Assembly (NCBI RefSeq): GCF_900496965.1
Contig: NZ_UFQB01000002.1
Location: 326,212 to 390,211 of the forward strand
DNA: 64,000 nt
Reading direction: 5' to 3'
Source: Achromobacter agilis
GTDB taxonomy: Bacteria > Pseudomonadota > Gammaproteobacteria > Burkholderiales > Burkholderiaceae_B
Part shown: one piece after another, positions 8,331-16,949 of the stretch
Layout: each line of letters opens with the position of its first letter
Position numbering within the stretch: the stretch's first letter is position 1
Translations under genes and position numbers: made by a program
The notes under the pieces: generated by a model
Seen by the model: only the letters and a program-made list of their open reading frames with translations
The model's database searches: none
Told to the model about the DNA's origin: nothing

Positions 8331-8780
8331 TCAGGCGCCAGGCATTCGCAGCGTTTCGTTCAGCGCGGCAAGGCCGGCGGCGAACACGCCCTTGCCCACG
8401 GCGTCCGCCACATCGCGCAATTCCGCGCCCTCGACGCGGAAATCCGCCCACCATTCCACCAGCGTGTGGCCGCTTTCGGTGATGGGATGCAGCGACACGC
8501 CGGCGACGTAGTCGCGCATGGGCAGATCGGTCTCGATGATGGAGTAGCGCAGCGCCGTGCCGGGATCGTCCAGCATCAGCAGCCGCTCGCGGACGAAGCC
8601 CGAGGGCTTGAGCGTCAGGTACCGCACCGAACCCACGGCGTCATGGCGGCCGCCCTCTTCCAGCCGGCTCTGCGCGATGCCAGGGTGCCAGCCGGCCAAT
8701 CCGTCGAAATCCCGGAACCGGGCCCAAACCTCCTGAAGCGGCGCGTGGACGATGGCGCTGACATGTACGGTATGCGGCAT
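8331..8780 (-). CDS. SRPBCC-family protein (polyketide cyclase/START-like)
   Basis: A 149-residue protein of the SRPBCC (Bet v1/START) fold. It starts with HVSAIVHAPLQEVWARFRDF, the usual first strand and helix, and ends with the long amphipathic helix (DAVGKGVFAAGLAALNETL). Such proteins bind hydrophobic ligands in a deep pocket. The start at 8780 follows GCAGGAGTCC. It lies 53 bases downstream of the Tm-1-associated TIM-barrel gene on the same strand and may be part of that operon. The ligand is unknown. Confidence 0.8.
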   Translation of the reverse strand: MPHTVHVSAIVHAPLQEVWARFRDFDGLAGWHPGIAQSRLEEGGRHDAVGSVRYLTLKPSGFVRERLLMLDDPGTALRYSIIETDLPMRDYVAGVSLHPITESGHTLVEWWADFRVEGAELRDVADAVGKGVFAAGLAALNETLRMPGA

Positions 8781-8833
8781 GCGGACTCCTGCGGGCGCGC
8801 GGCCCTGGAAAAGGAAAACTGCGGGAAACGGAT

Positions 8834-9664
8834 TCAGAAAGTCAGGTTCTTGAATTCGCGGGTGGCAGCGGTCAGGGCCTGCTCGGTGGGCAGGCGCTCC
8901 ATCGAGCTGGCGCCGTAGAAGCCATGGCAATGCTTGCAGGCGCGCAGCACGTGCGCGGCATCCTCGGGTGTGGCGATGGGGCCGCCATGGCACAGGACGA
9001 TGACGTCCGGGCGCACGGCCAGCGCCGCCGCGGCGATGCGGTCGATGGCGGCCACGCAATCGTCCAGCGTTAACGCCGTCTCGGCGCCGATGGAGCCGCC
9101 GGTGGTCAGGCCCATGTGGGCCACGATGATGTCCGCGCCGGCGCGGGCCATGGCCACGGCATCATCCTCGTTGAACACGTAGGGCGTGGTCAGCATGCCC
9201 TTCTTGTGCGCCAGGCGGATCATGTCCACTTCCAGCGCATAGCCCATGCCGGTCTCTTCCAGGTTGGCGCGGAAGTTGCCGTCGATGAGGCCCACGGTCG
9301 GAAAGTTCTGCACGCCGGCGAAGCCCTGGCGCTTCAGGTCGTCCAGGAACACGTCGAAATCGCAGAACGGATCCGTGCCGTTCACGCCGGCCAGCACGGG
9401 GGTCTTCTTCACCACCGGCAGCACTTCGCGGCCCATGTCGACCACGATCTCGTTGGCGTTTCCGTAGGCCAGCAGGCCGGCCAGCGAACCCCGCCCCGCC
9501 ATGCGGTAGCGGCCCGAGTTGTAGATCACGATGAGGTCGATGCCGCCCGCTTCCTCGCACTTGGCCGACAGGCCCGTGCCCGCGCCGCCGCCCACGATCG
9601 GAGTGCGCGCGCGCACCATGGCGCGGAACTTGTCCAGTAGCTCGTTGCGGTCAAAATGCGGCAT
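8834..9664 (-). CDS. PEP-hydrolase-type TIM-barrel protein (Tm-1 C-terminal-like)
   Basis: A 276-residue TIM-barrel protein of the phosphoenolpyruvate hydrolase-like family. Blocks include [21 protein letters not shown] near residue 21, [38 protein letters not shown] and [13 protein letters not shown]. In eukaryotic Tm-1-type proteins this domain is fused behind a UPF0261 domain. Here the two are adjacent genes, 11 bases apart, with UPF0261 first. That arrangement supports a shared function. The biochemical reaction of bacterial members is not firmly known. Confidence 0.85.
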   Translation of the reverse strand: MPHFDRNELLDKFRAMVRARTPIVGGGAGTGLSAKCEEAGGIDLIVIYNSGRYRMAGRGSLAGLLAYGNANEIVVDMGREVLPVVKKTPVLAGVNGTDPFCDFDVFLDDLKRQGFAGVQNFPTVGLIDGNFRANLEETGMGYALEVDMIRLAHKKGMLTTPYVFNEDDAVAMARAGADIIVAHMGLTTGGSIGAETALTLDDCVAAIDRIAAAALAVRPDVIVLCHGGPIATPEDAAHVLRACKHCHGFYGASSMERLPTEQALTAATREFKNLTF

Positions 9665-9675
9665 GGCGGCAATCC

Positions 9676-10887
9676 TCAGTGTGTAGCGATTTCAAGATAG
9701 TGTTCGACCGCCGTCCTGGCGAACAGCGGATCGTTGATGTGGCAAGGCACGCGCACCAGGCGGCGGTCGGCCGTCTGCTGCACATTCGCCTCCAATGCGG
9801 CGAACAGGGCGGCATCGGCCTCCGGATCCCAGAACGACTGGTCCGGCGCATCCAGCGCGGACACGCCGCCCTCGGGAATCAGGAAACGCACCGGGCCCTG
9901 GCAGCGGTTCAGCCGGGCGGCGATCCACTCGCCCTGCCGGACGTTCTCTTCCACGGTGGTCCGCATCAGCGTCACCTGCGGGTTATGGGGATAGAACTTG
10001 CGGCCCCGGTAGCGTTCCGGCACGGTATCCATGGCGCCGAAATTCACCATGTCCAGCGCGCCGCAGGAGCCCACGTAGGGCGCGCCCGTGCGGGCCACGG
10101 CGCCGAAGCGGTCCTCCGTGCAGGCCAGCACGCCGCCGAAAAGCAGGTCGCAGACTTCGGTGGTGGTCAGGTCCAGCACGCCGGCCAGCAAATGACTGTC
10201 CAGCAGCTTTTCCATCGACTGCCCGCCGGTGCCCGTGGCGTGGAACACCAGGCAGTCGTAGCGGGACTCCAGCAGCGGGGTCACCTGCTGCACGCAGGGC
10301 GTGGTGACTCCGAACATGGTGATCCCCACGGCGGGCCGGCCATCGTCCGCCGCGGCGCTGGCCGCCTGCCGGAAGGCCCCGCCGATCATGCCGGCGGCAT
10401 TGGCCAGCACCCGGCGCGAAATGCGGTTCAGGCCCGCGACGTCGGTCACGGAATACATCATGGCGATGTCGGACGGCCCCACATAGGGCGCGACATTGCC
10501 CGAGGCCATCGTCGACACCATCAGCTTGGGCGTGCCGATGGGCAGCGCGCGCATGGCCGGGGTGATCAGGGCAGTGCCGCCCGAACCGCCCAGGCCCAGC
10601 AGGGCGCCGATGCCGGCGTTGCCGGCGGCATAGCGTTCGAAGGCCTGCGCCATCGCCGCGATGGCCGTGCCGCGGTCGCCGGTGAAAACGGCCCCGGCGC
10701 CATCGGGATGGCACGCGGCCACCTCCTGCGCCTGCACCTGGGCCGCGCTGGCGGCGCCCGACGTGGACACGTCCACCGATACGGCATCCAGCCCTTCCCG
10801 CTCGAGCAGGCCCACCACGTAGTCGGCCTCGTGGCCCTTCGTGTCGTAAGTGGCGGCAACGTAGACCCGCCGGTTCGAATGCGTCAT
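9676..10887 (-). CDS. Tm-1-like ATP-binding domain protein (UPF0261)
   Basis: A 403-residue UPF0261 protein. It opens with [19 protein letters not shown], shows a glycine-rich ATP-binding stretch ([19 protein letters not shown], about 95-113) and the [18 protein letters not shown] block. The tomato Tm-1 resistance protein carries the same domain at its N-terminus. The start at 10887 (MTHSNRR) gives the normal family length; the in-frame extension to 10977 would run into the divergent tetR start. It probably forms an operon with the TIM-barrel gene and is likely controlled by the divergent TetR regulator. Confidence 0.87.
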   Translation of the reverse strand: MTHSNRRVYVAATYDTKGHEADYVVGLLEREGLDAVSVDVSTSGAASAAQVQAQEVAACHPDGAGAVFTGDRGTAIAAMAQAFERYAAGNAGIGALLGLGGSGGTALITPAMRALPIGTPKLMVSTMASGNVAPYVGPSDIAMMYSVTDVAGLNRISRRVLANAAGMIGGAFRQAASAAADDGRPAVGITMFGVTTPCVQQVTPLLESRYDCLVFHATGTGGQSMEKLLDSHLLAGVLDLTTTEVCDLLFGGVLACTEDRFGAVARTGAPYVGSCGALDMVNFGAMDTVPERYRGRKFYPHNPQVTLMRTTVEENVRQGEWIAARLNRCQGPVRFLIPEGGVSALDAPDQSFWDPEADAALFAALEANVQQTADRRLVRVPCHINDPLFARTAVEHYLEIATH

Positions 10888-10959
10888 GACTCCTCCGCGG
10901 GCGGCTACACTCGGTGCGCGCCTCGATATGTGAGGCCGCAAGGCCTGTAGAATCAAGAA

Positions 10960-11697
10960 ATGAGACGAAAGAATCATACTGAGACACCCGTCTCACGTCA
11001 AACCCGATCCCCTGGCGAAAGCGCGCCGGCAAGCGCCAGCGCGGCGCGGCTCATCGCCCCCGCCAGCCCCCAGGCCGCCGCCAGCGGCGAACCCCCGCAT
11101 GGGCCGCGGGCGCGCATGCGCAAGACCCTGCTGGACGCCGCGCAGCAATTGATGGCGCAGGGCATCACGCCCTCCGTCGCCGAGCTGGCCGAGCACGCCC
11201 GGGTCTCGCGTGCCACGGCCTATCGCTACTTCCCCAGCCAAAGCGCGCTGATCGCGGCGGTGGTGGACGAAAGCCTGGGGCCGATCCTGGCGTGGGATTC
11301 GGACGCGCCCGGCGCCGCCGCGCGTGTCGACGAATTGCTGCGCTTTGCCTATCCCCGGCTTGAATCGCACGAAGCGCCGCTGCGCGCGGCCATCATGGTG
11401 TCCCTGCAGCAGCACGCCGAGGCCAACGCCGGCAAGGCTGGCGCCGAGCCCAGGTTGGTGCGCGGCCATCGGGTCGACATCCTCAAGCGCGCCATCGCGC
11501 CGCTCGCCGCCGAACTCACGCCCGCCCAACAGGACCGCGTGGCTCAGGCCTTGTCGTTGGTCTACGGCACCGAAGTGTTCCTGGTGCTGAAAGACATCTG
11601 GAAGCTGGAGCTGCCCGAACTCACGGATGTGGCGCGCTGGACGGCCAAGGCCATCATCGCGCAGGCATTGGCCGAGGCGAAGGCCGGCAAGCGCTAG
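10960..11697 (+). CDS. TetR/AcrR-family transcriptional regulator
   Basis: A TetR regulator of up to 245 residues. The helix-turn-helix lies near residues 55-100 ([36 protein letters not shown]). About 50 residues ahead of it are a low-complexity Ala/Pro/Ser tail, unusual for the family. The true start may be downstream: the first 36 bases of this reading contain a TGAGAC...GTCTCA inverted repeat that looks like an operator. It is divergent from the Tm-1-like operon and probably represses it and itself. Confidence 0.85.
   Translation: MRRKNHTETPVSRQTRSPGESAPASASAARLIAPASPQAAASGEPPHGPRARMRKTLLDAAQQLMAQGITPSVAELAEHARVSRATAYRYFPSQSALIAAVVDESLGPILAWDSDAPGAAARVDELLRFAYPRLESHEAPLRAAIMVSLQQHAEANAGKAGAEPRLVRGHRVDILKRAIAPLAAELTPAQQDRVAQALSLVYGTEVFLVLKDIWKLELPELTDVARWTAKAIIAQALAEAKAGKR
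10980..10995. promoter_or_regulatory. Candidate TetR operator
   Basis: TGAGAC-ACCC-GTCTCA is a perfect 6-4-6 inverted repeat. An extra half-site TGAGAC occurs at 10961-10966, with its first T at 10961 within the proposed ATG. It lies between the divergent Tm-1-like and tetR genes, overlapping the annotated 5' end of tetR. Assignment to this TetR protein is inferred. Confidence 0.4.
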
Positions 11698-11732
11698 CGG
11701 CGGCGGCCCGCGCCGGCATCAGGCCATTGCCA

Positions 11733-12551
11733 TCAGGCGCGCCGGCGCATACGGGCGGAAATCGCCCGGGCCGTGCGGCACAGCGGTTCCAGAAATTGCT
11801 CCACCATCTGGTCGGCCGACCGCACGCCCTGGATCCACACGATGTTCACGCATCCGTAGAGCCGCCCGGGCGCGGCCACGATAGGAACGGCGATGGCCTC
11901 CAGCCTATCGTTCTGGTCCTTGCGCGTCTTGTCGTAGTCGCCGCCGAAACGCTGCTCGCGCAGGCCGTAGCCCTGGCGGCGGGTCTGCTCCAGCAAATCG
12001 GCCACCGCCGCGCAATCGTGCGCCAGCGCGTCCCCCTCGCGGCGGCTGCGGCGCAGCGCCGCCAGGATTGAATCGCGCTCTTTCTCGGCGCAGAACGCCA
12101 GGTAGGCGCGCCCCACCGCGGACCGCAGCATATTGATCTGGAAGCCGATGTTGTCCCTGCGGATCGTGAAGTAGGACTGGCTGCGGTTGGTTTCGCGCAC
12201 GATCATCGCGCTGCCGCGCCGCACGGTGAGGTCCGACGGCCAAAGCACCTCTGCCTGCAGCCGGTCCAGTTCGGGCGCCGCGCACTGGCCCAGCAGATCC
12301 AGCACCCGTGCCCGCCGGCTAGGCTCATTGAGCGTGCTGGCCGGGCAGAAGTAATCGTCGGCGATCCGCCGCCAGATCAGGCCGCGCAATTGCAGCGTGG
12401 CCAGGATGCGCAGCAGCGTGGCTTTGGCGTATCCGGTGCGCACATGCAATTCCTGCAGGCTCGCGCCCTGCGTGGCGCGCACCTCGTCCAGCACGATCAG
12501 GCCGCGCTCCAGCGCATCGATCGTCTTCACTTTCGGATTCCACCGGCTCAT
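11733..12551 (-). CDS. IclR-family transcriptional regulator
   Basis: A 272-residue IclR regulator: N-terminal winged helix (VKTIDALERGLIVLDEV, ASLQELHVRTGYAKATLLRILATL, about 8-60) and the C-terminal effector domain (VGRAYLAFC, AIAVPIVAAPGRLYGCVNIVW). The start at 12551 (MSRWNP) leaves a perfect palindrome at 12582-12596 free upstream; the in-frame GTG at 12587 would sit inside it. It is divergent from the sulfatase/hydroquinone operon and is the obvious candidate regulator for it. Confidence 0.9.
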   Translation of the reverse strand: MSRWNPKVKTIDALERGLIVLDEVRATQGASLQELHVRTGYAKATLLRILATLQLRGLIWRRIADDYFCPASTLNEPSRRARVLDLLGQCAAPELDRLQAEVLWPSDLTVRRGSAMIVRETNRSQSYFTIRRDNIGFQINMLRSAVGRAYLAFCAEKERDSILAALRRSRREGDALAHDCAAVADLLEQTRRQGYGLREQRFGGDYDKTRKDQNDRLEAIAVPIVAAPGRLYGCVNIVWIQGVRSADQMVEQFLEPLCRTARAISARMRRRA

Positions 12552-12581
12552 TCCACGCCCTTTTTCACCCAAGCCTGAATA

Positions 12582-12596
12582 TTTCACTCAGTGAAA
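12582..12596. promoter_or_regulatory. Candidate IclR operator
   Basis: TTTCACTCAGTGAAA is a perfect 7-1-7 palindrome, 31 bases upstream of the iclR start and about 100 bases upstream of the sulfatase start. IclR-family proteins bind palindromes of this type in divergent promoters. Binding by this regulator is inferred. Confidence 0.55.
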
Positions 12597-12692
12597 CTCT
12601 AGCAAATCATGCTTGAGCCGCCCAGTCCCCCCGAAATATCGTGGCACCTATCGAAAGCCGTTGTGGCTGCCGGAACAGGACGAGAGGCGGGG

Positions 12693-14270
12693 ATGAGCGG
12701 ACAGGCTGCGCGCAATGTGCTCTGGATCATGTGCGACCAACTGCGTTGGGACTATCTGTCCTGCTATGGGCATCCGCGCCTGCGCACGCCCAACATCGAT
12801 CGCCTGGCCGCCGAAGGCGTGCGTTTCGACAACGCCTTCGTGCAAGGCCCGGTCTGCGGCCCCTCGCGCATGTCCTACTACACCGGCCGCTACGTCACCA
12901 GCCACGGCGCGGTATGGAACTTCGTGCCCATGTCCGTCGGCGAAATGACGCTGGGCGACTACCTGCGCCCGCTGGGCGTGCGCGTGGCGGTCGCGGGCAA
13001 AACGCATATCGAGGCGGACCGGACCGGCATGCAGCGCCTGGGGATCGACCCCGCCAGCGCGGCCGGCGTCCTGGCGGCGGAAGGCGGGTTCGAGCCCTAC
13101 GACCGCGACGACGGGATCTGGCCTCCGGGCTTCAGCGACGAGTCGCACCGCTACACGCAATACCTGCGCAAGCAAGGCTACGGCGGCGCCAATCCCTGGC
13201 ACGACCACGCCAACTCGGCGCTGGGCGCGAGCGGTGAGATTCTCTCCGGCTGGAACATGCGCTATGCCGGCCTGCCCGCCCGCGTCGATGAGGCCGACGC
13301 CGAAACGCCCTACATGACCCGGCGCGCCATCGAGTTCATCGAGCAAAGCGGCGAGCAGCCCTGGGTGCTGCATCTTTCCTACATCAAGCCGCACTGGCCC
13401 TATGTCGCTCCCGCGCCCTATCACGCGATGTACTCGATCGACGACGTGCTGGCCGCGAAGCGGGTGCCCCGCGAACTGGAGAACGCGCACCCCGTGCTGC
13501 AAGGTTTCCGCCAGGCGGAGGTAAGCAGGAACTTCTCCTGCGACCACGTGCGCGAGACGGTCGTCCCCACCTATATGGGCCTGATCAAGCAGGTGGACGA
13601 CCAGTTGGGCGTGCTGTTCGACTACCTGCGGCGCAGCGGCCGCGACCAGGACACGATGGTGATCTTCTGCAGCGACCACGGCGACTACCTGGGCGATCAC
13701 TATCTGGGCGAAAAGGAGCTGTTCCACGATTGCGTGACCAAGGTGCCGCTGATCATCCGCCTGCCCGGCGCCGGCGCGCGGCGCGGCGCCGTGGAATCGC
13801 GGCTGGTGGAAGCAATAGACCTGGTCCCCACCATCCTGGACGCCATGGGCGCGGACATCCCCGACCACATCCTGGAAGGACGCTCCCTGCTGCCGCTGCT
13901 GCGCGGCGCCCAGCCCGCCGGCTGGCGCCCCGCCGTGTTCTCGGAAAACAACTATGCGTTCCGCGACTTCGTGCGCGAGCCGCTGGGCCGTCCCGCCGAT
14001 GGCTGCCACACCATCATGGTGCGCGACCACGAATGGAAGTACGTCCATTTCGAAGGCCTGCGTCCGCAACTATTCAACTTGCGCGCCGACCCGGAGGAGT
14101 TCGACGACCTGGGCGCGGACCCCGCGCATGCCCCTATCCGGGAACGCTACCAGACCATGCTGTTCGACTGGCTGCGCAACCGCAAGATCCATCCCACCGT
14201 CAGCCACGCCGCCATGACGGAATGGACACGCAAGGAGGAATCGGCCGGCATCCATATCGGCAGGTGGTAG
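12693..14270 (+). CDS. Sulfatase / phosphonate monoester hydrolase-family enzyme
   Basis: A 525-residue alkaline-phosphatase-superfamily sulfatase. Residues 55-59 read CGPSR, the C-x-P-S-R motif whose Cys becomes formylglycine, and the RMSYYTGR continuation fits. Metal ligands appear in WIMCDQLRWDYL (Asp15) and FCSDHGDYLGDH. The start at 12693 follows GAGAGGCGGGG; the earlier ATG at 12609 has no ribosome site. No signal peptide is seen, so it is cytoplasmic. It precedes a hydroquinone-cleavage set, so aryl sulfate hydrolysis releasing a phenol is a reasonable role; phosphonate monoesters are an alternative. Confidence 0.85.
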   Translation: MSGQAARNVLWIMCDQLRWDYLSCYGHPRLRTPNIDRLAAEGVRFDNAFVQGPVCGPSRMSYYTGRYVTSHGAVWNFVPMSVGEMTLGDYLRPLGVRVAVAGKTHIEADRTGMQRLGIDPASAAGVLAAEGGFEPYDRDDGIWPPGFSDESHRYTQYLRKQGYGGANPWHDHANSALGASGEILSGWNMRYAGLPARVDEADAETPYMTRRAIEFIEQSGEQPWVLHLSYIKPHWPYVAPAPYHAMYSIDDVLAAKRVPRELENAHPVLQGFRQAEVSRNFSCDHVRETVVPTYMGLIKQVDDQLGVLFDYLRRSGRDQDTMVIFCSDHGDYLGDHYLGEKELFHDCVTKVPLIIRLPGAGARRGAVESRLVEAIDLVPTILDAMGADIPDHILEGRSLLPLLRGAQPAGWRPAVFSENNYAFRDFVREPLGRPADGCHTIMVRDHEWKYVHFEGLRPQLFNLRADPEEFDDLGADPAHAPIRERYQTMLFDWLRNRKIHPTVSHAAMTEWTRKEESAGIHIGRW

Positions 14271-14317
14271 CGCAGCACGCCCGGACCAGGGCGTCTGGAA
14301 AATAATCAGGAGACAGC

Positions 14318-15286
14318 ATGAAACCGCATTTACTTGCGCTGGCAGCCTGCATGGCCGCCAGCATGGCGTCGCACGCCCAGCCGAAAGAGGACTGGCCCAC
14401 GCGCGCCATCCGCATCGTGGTCGCTTTTCCCGCGGGATCGCCGGGCGACACGGCGGCGCGCATCGTGGCCGACGCGGTGGGGCAGTCGCTCAAGCAACCG
14501 CTCATCATCGAGAACCGCCCTGGCGCGGGCGGCAATATCGGCGCGGAAGCGGTGGCCCGGTCGCCCGCCGACGGCTACACCTTCCTGGAGGCGCCCGACA
14601 CCATCGTCACCATCAACCCCGCCATCTACCGCAAGCTCAATTTCAAGGCGGACGACCTGACGCCCGTGGTCGCGCTGGCGAACTTCAACCAGATGCTGGT
14701 GTGCTCGGCCTCGTCGGGCCTGCGCACGCTGGCGCAGCTGGACGCGCAGGCCAGGAAGACGCCCGGCGCGCTCAGCTACGCCTCCGGCGGCCAGGGCGTG
14801 CCCGGCCACCTGGCGATGGAGCTTTATCTGTCCGGCGCCGGCCTGAGCATCCTGCATGTCCCCTACAAGGGGCCGTCGCCCGCCACCCAGGATGTGCTGG
14901 CGGGACAGGTCCCCTGCGGCTATCTGGCGTCCCCCGTGGTCGCGCCCTATGTAGCGGCAGGCAAGCTCTACGGGCTGGCGGTATCCGGCGCCGAGCGTTC
15001 GGTCCAGGCGCCGAATGTGCCGACCATGCAGCAAGCGGGCGTGGCTGGCTACGACGCCACCTTTCGCGAAATGCTGTTCGCCCCCAAAGGCACGCCAGCC
15101 GGCATCGTGGCCCGCATGAATGAAGAAGTGGCGCGCGCGCTGGCGCTGCCGGAGGTTAAGCGGAAGCTGCAGGCCAACGACCTGGATCCCCTGCCCGAAC
15201 CGCCCGACGCGACCGCGCGCCGCCTGCGCGAGGACGCCGCCAAATGGACGGGCGTCATCCGCAAGATCAACCTCAAGGTGGACTGA
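14318..15286 (+). CDS. Bug/TctC-family solute-binding protein
   Basis: A 322-residue periplasmic binding protein with a signal peptide (MKPHLLALAACMAASMASHA) and Bug motifs: WPTRAIRIVVAFPAGSPGD, IIENRPGAGGNIGAEAVA and LHVPYKGPSPATQDVLAGQ. CAGGAGACAG precedes the start. It lies 47 bases after the sulfatase and 69 bases before the hydroquinone dioxygenase small subunit, all on the same strand, so its ligand is probably the aromatic (possibly sulfated) substrate of this cluster. No TctAB membrane genes are in the window. Confidence 0.92.
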   Translation: MKPHLLALAACMAASMASHAQPKEDWPTRAIRIVVAFPAGSPGDTAARIVADAVGQSLKQPLIIENRPGAGGNIGAEAVARSPADGYTFLEAPDTIVTINPAIYRKLNFKADDLTPVVALANFNQMLVCSASSGLRTLAQLDAQARKTPGALSYASGGQGVPGHLAMELYLSGAGLSILHVPYKGPSPATQDVLAGQVPCGYLASPVVAPYVAAGKLYGLAVSGAERSVQAPNVPTMQQAGVAGYDATFREMLFAPKGTPAGIVARMNEEVARALALPEVKRKLQANDLDPLPEPPDATARRLREDAAKWTGVIRKINLKVD

Positions 15287-15355
15287 TACGCCCGCCCCGC
15301 TCCCTCCGTCCGCGCCGTATCCGCCGCGGACGGCCTTACCGACACAGGAGGCATC

Positions 15356-15850
15356 ATGAATACCGCAGCACCCAATACCGTCTTCGGCTCGCTGACGCAC
15401 TACCGCAAGGGATCTATCGAGATCACGCAGGGCTCGCCCCGCCACTACGTCTTTTCCAACATCTTCGAGGTGGCCGCCAGCGCTGCGCCATACGAGAAAG
15501 TGGTGGTCGGCAAGAACCTGGAGTACGTCATCGAAACCCTGCGGGCCGAGGGCGTTTCCCCATGGTATGCCTGCAGCCATGACGAGTTCGTCATCCTGAT
15601 GGACGGCCAGGCCGAAGTCGAATTCCTGGCCCTGGACCAGCCGCCCGCGGCCGCCGACGGCGCCGTGCCGGCGGGGCCGGCGCCCGCGGGCAAGCCCATG
15701 GGCCGTGTGCTGCTGGGCCGCGGGCATCAATGCCTGCTGCCGGCCGGCTGCGCCTACCGCTTCACGGCGCCCTATCCGGGCGTGCTGCTGATTCAGACCC
15801 GCGCCGGTGAACTGTCCGTCGAGAAATGGGCAGACATCTGCCTGCAATAG
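15356..15850 (+). CDS. hapC: Hydroquinone 1,2-dioxygenase small subunit (HapC-like)
   Basis: A 164-residue cupin-like protein resembling the alpha subunit of two-component hydroquinone 1,2-dioxygenases (HapC/PnpC/HqdA). These enzymes cleave hydroquinone to 4-hydroxymuconic semialdehyde. Visible blocks are GSLTHYRKGSIEITQGSPRHYVFSN (split here as the N-terminal conserved region, residues 11-35), ACSHDEFVILMDG and LLPAGCAYRF. A CAGGAGG ribosome site precedes it. The large subunit follows 45 bases downstream. Identification is from recalled family sequence and from the paired subunit lengths. Confidence 0.8.
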   Translation: MNTAAPNTVFGSLTHYRKGSIEITQGSPRHYVFSNIFEVAASAAPYEKVVVGKNLEYVIETLRAEGVSPWYACSHDEFVILMDGQAEVEFLALDQPPAAADGAVPAGPAPAGKPMGRVLLGRGHQCLLPAGCAYRFTAPYPGVLLIQTRAGELSVEKWADICLQ

Positions 15851-15895
15851 ACCGCGCGCACCCACGCCCCCCCCTTTTCCTTCAGGAGTAACGAC

Positions 15896-16915
15896 ATGGC
15901 CATGCTGGACACCCCCGCGCCCACTCCCTCGTTCGCCGCCGGCAAAGTCACCGCCGGCGCTGCCGACGCCGCCACCGGCTACAAGCGCTTCGATCTCGGC
16001 GCGTTCACCTTCATCCGCGACGAATACTTCGTCAAGGTGCACTGGCCTTCCAAGGGCCAGACGCGCACCCACGCCATTGCGGCCGACGCCTTTCTGCGCG
16101 CCCTGATGCGCGACGTGGCGTGGGGCTTCTTCTACGGCTGGGTCAACTTCGATCACGTGTTCGGCACGCGCAACCACTACGGCAAGGTGGACGTCTACGC
16201 CGGTTCGTTCAACGGCGTAATGAAGGCCGCAGGCGTGGACTACACGGAGACATTCGACACCCCGCTCATCATGGCCACCTTCAAGGCGATGCTGCTCGAC
16301 TGGACCAACGAAGGCTTCGATCCCTTCGCCGCCCCCGAGGAAACCGGCACCGCGTTCGGTCGCAAGCACGGCGACAACATCGCCGCCATCGAGCGCACAC
16401 GCATCGCCACGCGGCGCATGCCGGGCCTGCCCGAAGACTCCCCGCTGCGCGATGACCTGCCGGTCAACCGGGCGTTCTCGGACGTGACCCAGGACGAGCC
16501 GCAGGTTCATGCCGAGCCGGGCTTCGAAGGATCGCTTCACGCCTTCAATCTGTTCAAGTATCTGTCGCGTTCGGACGTCACCTGGAACCCCTCCGTCACT
16601 TCCGTCTGCGGCGCCAGCCTGTTCTGCCCCACCACAGAAGAGTTCGTCCTGCCGGTCTTTCACGGCAATGACCGCGTGGAGTGGTTCCTGCAGCTGTCCG
16701 ACGAGATCGTCTGGGACATCGGCGACAAGGACACCGGCGCGCCGCGGGCCCGCGTCACGATGCGCGCGGGGGACATCTGCGCCATGCCCGCCGACATCCG
16801 CCACCAGGGATATTCGACCAAGCGCTCGATGTTGCTGGTCTGGGAGAACGCGACCCCCGACCTGCCCCAGCGCTATGAAAGCGGCGAACTCCCGCCCTAC
16901 CCGGTCGAGTTCTGA
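15896..16915 (+). CDS. hapD: Hydroquinone 1,2-dioxygenase large subunit (HapD-like)
   Basis: A 339-residue protein matching the beta subunit of two-component hydroquinone dioxygenases. The RDEYFVKVHWP, WGFFYGWVNFDHVFGTRNHYG and CAMPADIRHQGYSTKRSMLLVWEN segments are characteristic. This subunit carries the Fe(II) site that opens the ring between C1 and C2. CAGGAGTAACG precedes the start, after a run of eight C residues at 15867-15874. The aldehyde dehydrogenase for the product follows 34 bases later, as in hap/pnp clusters. Confidence 0.85.
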   Translation: MAMLDTPAPTPSFAAGKVTAGAADAATGYKRFDLGAFTFIRDEYFVKVHWPSKGQTRTHAIAADAFLRALMRDVAWGFFYGWVNFDHVFGTRNHYGKVDVYAGSFNGVMKAAGVDYTETFDTPLIMATFKAMLLDWTNEGFDPFAAPEETGTAFGRKHGDNIAAIERTRIATRRMPGLPEDSPLRDDLPVNRAFSDVTQDEPQVHAEPGFEGSLHAFNLFKYLSRSDVTWNPSVTSVCGASLFCPTTEEFVLPVFHGNDRVEWFLQLSDEIVWDIGDKDTGAPRARVTMRAGDICAMPADIRHQGYSTKRSMLLVWENATPDLPQRYESGELPPYPVEF

Positions 16916-16949
16916 AGTCCCCAATCCTACTCGCAGCGAGTCCTCAACC

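Noticed and set aside
8174..8482. Small plus-strand frame across the repeat array
   Set aside because: It consists of the palindromic repeats and antisense of the SRPBCC gene; no ribosome site or protein-like features.
15867..15874. C8 run before hapD as a phase-variation switch
   Set aside because: It is intergenic within an operon, shorter than known switching tracts, and sits near the ribosome site rather than a promoter.
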